Origin: Epiperipatus broadwayi
Lineage: Eukaryota > Onychophora > Udeonychophora > Euonychophora > Peripatidae
NCBI GenBank assembly: GCA_028023455.1
Contig: JAQFVV010000042.1
Coordinates: forward strand, 6,221,922-6,285,921
Length of the DNA: 64,000 bases
Reading direction: 5' to 3'
The stretch's first letter is position 1. Each line of letters begins with the position of its first letter. A program made the translations under genes and the position numbers. Below, in pieces: positions 43,701 through 49,700 of this stretch. The notes beneath the pieces are model-generated. The model ran no database searches. It had not been told where the DNA came from and was given only the letters and a program-made list of their open reading frames with translations.

Positions 43701-46700
43701 TGGCTGTGGTTATTAAAGAACCAAAGACACCAAAAGGTATGGGTACTGAACTGGGTTCAGACCCATATGACTATATAAGCTAATGGGCTTGGATTGAAAA
43801 CATTAGGGTGTTTTCAATTTAAGACTCATAGTTTTATAGTTAAATGGAGATAAAAGTTGGGTGCTGGAGGGTTGCATTAGATCCTAAAATCTAGATGCGG
43901 TGCTCTCAGATCCAAGGCTCCTCATTGACGAAGGCCATAAGCCAGGAACTAGTCTGGGGATATTGGATGAGTAGGCACTAGATGGGGATTTTATGCACAA
44001 GCCTTCTGGCATCCATTGATTACTCTAGCTTGTTATGCGTGGCAATATATATAGTGAGTTTTTGCCTGTTTTTTTTTTTTTAATTTACATTATAAAAGAA
44101 CTGATTAAAGGAAATTATAAAACTTGATTGGAAGGTATAGAACTATTAAAGTGGAGTTATTGTGTTGTATTTTCAATGTCCCTGTAGTTGATTTGTACAT
44201 AATAGGGTTAACTAGAAATAAACCAGAAAAAATAAATTAGTTATTAGAAATAAACACAAAATATTAGATGTAGATCTGTATGACGTGAAATAGATATGTT
44301 GTAGGATAAAAATGAAGAGTTATGAGAGTTGATTGTTTTTAAATTAAATACAAATATATATTAGAGTCAAAAATAAGAGATGACTTTAGAAGTAGCCACT
44401 GTAAACAGAAGGGTTGTTGCTGAGGCTGAAAGCAGTTCCCAAGAGTCTAATTGAATATACAAATGTGAATGCTTATTAGTAAACATGTTATTAAGGTTTT
44501 ATGACTGTGTGAAATCAGAAAAAGTAAGATTGAAAATAATAATAAATTAGCATTTAAATTGAAAGTTTGGTAAATTTTTATTGGCTACATGATTTAATGT
44601 TTGTAAAAAAAGGATTTATTTATGGAAAGCATCCGATTATAGAAATAGATTTTATTTGGGTTATATTTTAATTAAGAATATATTTCTGAACAGCATTAAA
44701 AAACAATAACATGCTGCGGCTAACAAAGATTCAAATCACAATTTAACAATGACAAAATTAAATTTTAAGAATATAAAATATTTTGAGCCAAGAAAAAATA
44801 GGCAATTAACAAGAAAAAAAATCTTCAATATGTTAGTTAAGAAACTGTCTATGATATAATATTAAATCATCTATGCACTTTATCATTGTTTCACAATGCT
44901 TTAATTACCACTCTCTTTTACAGTTTTGATTGCCGCAGCAATCTTCTTCAGAATTACAACATAATAGAAATATATGAATATAAATATTCATACACTTATA
45001 ATTTATATACATCTATATACATTATTTAGCATATGGGTTTATTAACAAAATATGACAAAGGAATCTAGAAATTTCAACCATAAGATAGATTTACCAATTC
45101 CTTTATTAACCTGCAACAGCTGCAATTGATATGTCATATTGCTCAATTTTCAAATGCCTTAATTTTATATTTTTAAAATTGAACAAGTCACTCTCTTAGA
45201 GCCTTCCTAAATATGTCTCTACTTTGTAAAAATCAAATTAGTTTGAATTTAACTCATGTAGTTTTAATTTTATACCATCTCTTTATTTTAGTGGCATCTC
45301 ATATTGCTTGCAGTTTAGACTTGTTTGTTAATTTTTTTTTTAAATGACAGCTTAATTTTTTTGCTACTTTTTTAAAAGAAACAAATTATAACTAATGACA
45401 ACAGTAATAAGTAGCAAATTTATTTCATTAAAATCTCTGATTATAAGAAAGCAATTAATTTATTATTAAAAATACTCAACTGGATCCAGTTAAACAAAAT
45501 TAATTGTATTTAATTTTCTGACTACATTTTTAAAAAAAAAATTATACAAATAATGTAATATTTATTTGAAAAAACAAATTTGAAGCTAAAATTATATAAA
45601 ATAAAATACGTATCTTAAATTGTGGTATGAGATACCGCTCATAGTTTGAAAGTAACTAAACTGCATTGTAGCAGCATAGATCAGTGTGACTGATAAATTC
45701 TATTTGTGAAAATGGGTTAACCTGAATCTCTTGATGAGACTCCATCAGAGACATATAGTGCATATTCTCAAGAAAAATTTAAAGTAAACTTCAGCAAAGG
45801 TAGTAAATTAGGATAAGAGTTTAAAAAAGTCTTGAATTAACAATGAGATGATCATTATAGTGGTAGAAAATAATTCTGAATTTGTTAGAAGTATATTTAA
45901 AAAAGATTGATAATGGATTGGGAATTAGGCAAATCTCATTAGAAAAATAATATAATAGTGTAAAAAAGAACAAAAAAGATATATTTTTTATTTAATTTGC
46001 AGTAAAATAAAATATTTTGATAGGAAAAATAAAATAGCTGGAAAGAAACAATAGTTGAAGCAAGAAATAGTAAGTTAATAGTAGAAAAGAAGGGATGAAT
46101 GTATGCATGATTTATATTATTATAATAATGTCTTCATCCATATTAACCGAAAAGCAACATTTGTAAACATGAAATAGATTGTGCAAAAATAGATGGTATT
46201 ATAAAAACTTTTAAGTGATAATGAATTCTGGCAAAGTTCATAGATTTGACTAATTCTCATTGAATTATTGAAAAATTTGGTAGAAAAAAGTTGGAGATAA
46301 ATAATTAATAGTAGTAAGATAATTATAATAGTAGAAGTGGGTCAATAATTTTTTTTTTGCAATAGTTATGGTTTCTGTATTGAGAAGACCTAATGCAGTA
46401 AAATGTAAGAATTTTAGATCAATAAATTTATAAATATATTTTGTAAAAGAATTTTATCTGAGCAAAACTTTCTCATATGCTTTATGTTATCATTATTTGA
46501 AATGAATATATTCACTTTAATAATTTAGATATATGTTTATTATTATTATTTTTACATTTTATTTTATTAAAAAAAAAAGTTAAATGAGTTTAAAATATTT
46601 TTGTTCAAATATGACCTAAAAATTGATGAATATGATAATTGATCAAATGTGAAATTTTTTTCATAAAAATAAGAGCTCATGAAAAGTTGATCTGCAATTA

Positions 46701-49700
46701 GTTTTTAAAAAATAAAGTTCTAAAAAAGTCTGTGGGTCAGTTGAAAGTGCCAGCTATTTTTGAAATTGTGGAAAACTAAAATTATTGCATTTGCATTATG
46801 TAAAGCACATAAAAGAATGTGTTATTTTTTATTTATATAAGTTTAATCTTGCTTGCAGCTATTGGTGGTATTGTGAGAAATTGAAGTGATGTGTTTATAA
46901 CAGTTTAAGTGTATTGATGTCTGAAGAACAGTTTGGATTTAGAAAGAGGAATGAAAGTTAATACTTGTTTTTATTAATTTTTAAAAGTATTTGATAAAAT
47001 GAATTGGGTTATTTTATTTTGAAGAAGAAATATACAGATTGAAAGAAAAGATGGGTTAGGAAATTCGTATATGAATCAAAAGATATTTGTGAAAATAGTC
47101 TTTGTATAAAACAGAGTTATTGTCTTCTGTTTTGTTTAATATTTATTTAGATAAATTGAGTGTTATTTTAATAAATACAGAGCTAGCATTCTGGTAGGAA
47201 GATTGTTACATTAGTTTTATTAATGGTATCCCAAGAATGAGTTTAACAAAGTGTTAAGTAAAATTAATGAAATTTCTAGGAAGTTTCAGATAAATGTAAA
47301 TATATCTAAATTTAAAACATTTTAGATGGGAGTGATAAATGAATAATTATGGTAGTGGGCTGAACGTTGTAATGCAAATAAGAACTTTTAAATTTTTAAA
47401 TAAATTATTTCATAATAGAAATTTTTGAGAAAGATACTAGTATGATAATGATGATCACGTTATTTATAACATGCTTTGAAACCCAATAAAATAAGATATG
47501 AGAGGAAGACTTGTTAAATATTTTATTTGGGAAATATGGAGCAGAGGCTTAGATGATTAGAAAAAGAGAAAAAATAAATGAAGTCTTTCAAAATGTGAAT
47601 TTAGAAGAGAAAGTAAAAAATAAGTTGGAAGGATATGTTTAAGAATGTTGAAGTCTTAAAATGAGTAAAATAAAAGATATTAATAAACAAGTTTTTTTTT
47701 AAAAAGATTGAATGAATGTTTAGAAATAAAGGACGTAGGATGGAAGAATATATTGAAATATTATGTAGAAGGAAGGATGAGGTAAAAATAAAAATTGGGT
47801 TTTAAAAGAATATACATATTGTAACAGTCAGAAAGTATAGTTGCTTTAACCTGATCCAGAGACATAAGTAAAGGGGGGGGTTCAAACCTCACCCATTTCT
47901 CTAGATCATATCTAATCAACTTACTTTCTTAACCTCACAAGAAAATTAACTCCTCATAAGAGTTAATTTTCTTGATGCAGCTTAAAGTTTTTTTTTTTTA
48001 AATAAAAGAAAAAAAAACATTTGATATACATTATTAAACAAAAGGGATGAATTTGATTAGGTAGAGTGGAAGTGCAGAAATCAATGGTAAAGTGAATCTT
48101 CCTTAATTAGTTAAATAAGCTTACAATTAACTTAAACGCATTTATCATAAAATATATATATATAGAAACCCTAACGGATATTGAGCCATAAATCTGTATA
48201 GGAACATACATAGAGCATACATCCACAGGCATAATTATTATGAAGGATGAAATTAAGTGTGGTACTTAGTGAACATATATATTTAAATGTGTGTCTCTAA
48301 TATAGTAATGTCTTCATTCTACCAATTTGATTTATGGATAGCTACATTGCTTCTAATATATTATTTAGGAAAGGAACTCATTTGCCATAATGTGACCCAG
48401 GTTCAGGAGTAAAGTGCATTGCGGTAGCCTTGTACCCATTTCTCCTCGCTGCCCCTTTAAAAGGATTCAACTCCAGGCAACTGGTATATCCAGTATTCAT
48501 GAGCTGACTGGACAAAGTAATTTGGAAAACAATAAAATAGAAAAACTTAGAGATACGATATTATTATTAAGTACACAGAATAGAAAAGTGGTTACCATAA
48601 ATATTGGAGTCTTTTAACATTAATTATAGATATACGATTCCCATATGTTACTATGCTGAAAATCTGTTATAAAATAATAAAAAACCCTCCAGTTAAAGTC
48701 ATTAAATTGAATATATACGTGTATTATACTAGCATCTTATTTATTAGCATGATTAACTAATGGCTATTGTTGTTTACTATTTATGCATATAGATTTGATG
48801 AATATTGAATATATAAATATATGAAAAAGATCGCACCATGCGTCTTCTAATGTGTAATTATTTAATAAGCATATCTGGTTTGATTAAGTATACATATATA
48901 AAATAACAATTACATGGTATTTTTCTAAAAAAAAAAATCAAATTAAATAGATGCATATATATACGATATGAACATCTTTCCCAGGGTAATAACTACTCTT
49001 TCTTATTGCATTGCTAAATGAATACCATTTAATACTAAATCATCCATGCACTTTACTGCTGTTACACAATGGTTTTTTTACCACTCTCTTTTACAGTTTA
49101 CAGTTTCGATTGCCCCAACAATAGTTCTGAAGAAGATTGCTGGGGCAATCAAAACTAAATTGTAAAAGAGGGTGATAAATAAAGCATTGTGTAACAGTAG
49201 TAAAGTGCATGGATCATTTAGTATTATATGGTTTCTCAGTGTAATTATATAATGAATCTAGAATTTAACTAAATAATTAAATGGCAATGTACTCTCTTTT
49301 TCTCTTTAAAAAAACATTTAATAAAAACAACTGGGGGGAAAATGTGAATGAAAAATCTTTTAGACTCAAAAAAAAAAAACTTTTATAGTTTAATTTACAA
49401 ACTAGTTCCACTTTACATAGCAAGTTGAGGGTAAAATTTAAAAAAAAAAATGTTTTTCTTATTTTAAACTCTTATCATCCAACTTTTCACTTATATACAT
49501 ATATTCCACATTACCAATGAAATAATACATAACAAATCTTGTTGATTTTGTATGTATGTTAATGATACATCAATATATATATATGAAAAACAAAAACAAG
49601 TTTTAATCATGTTAACTTGCTGTCGCTTGTATTTATGATCAATAGATGGCGTTTTACCAAAAACACCGACCAAGCATACGTTTGGTTACATAAACGACAT

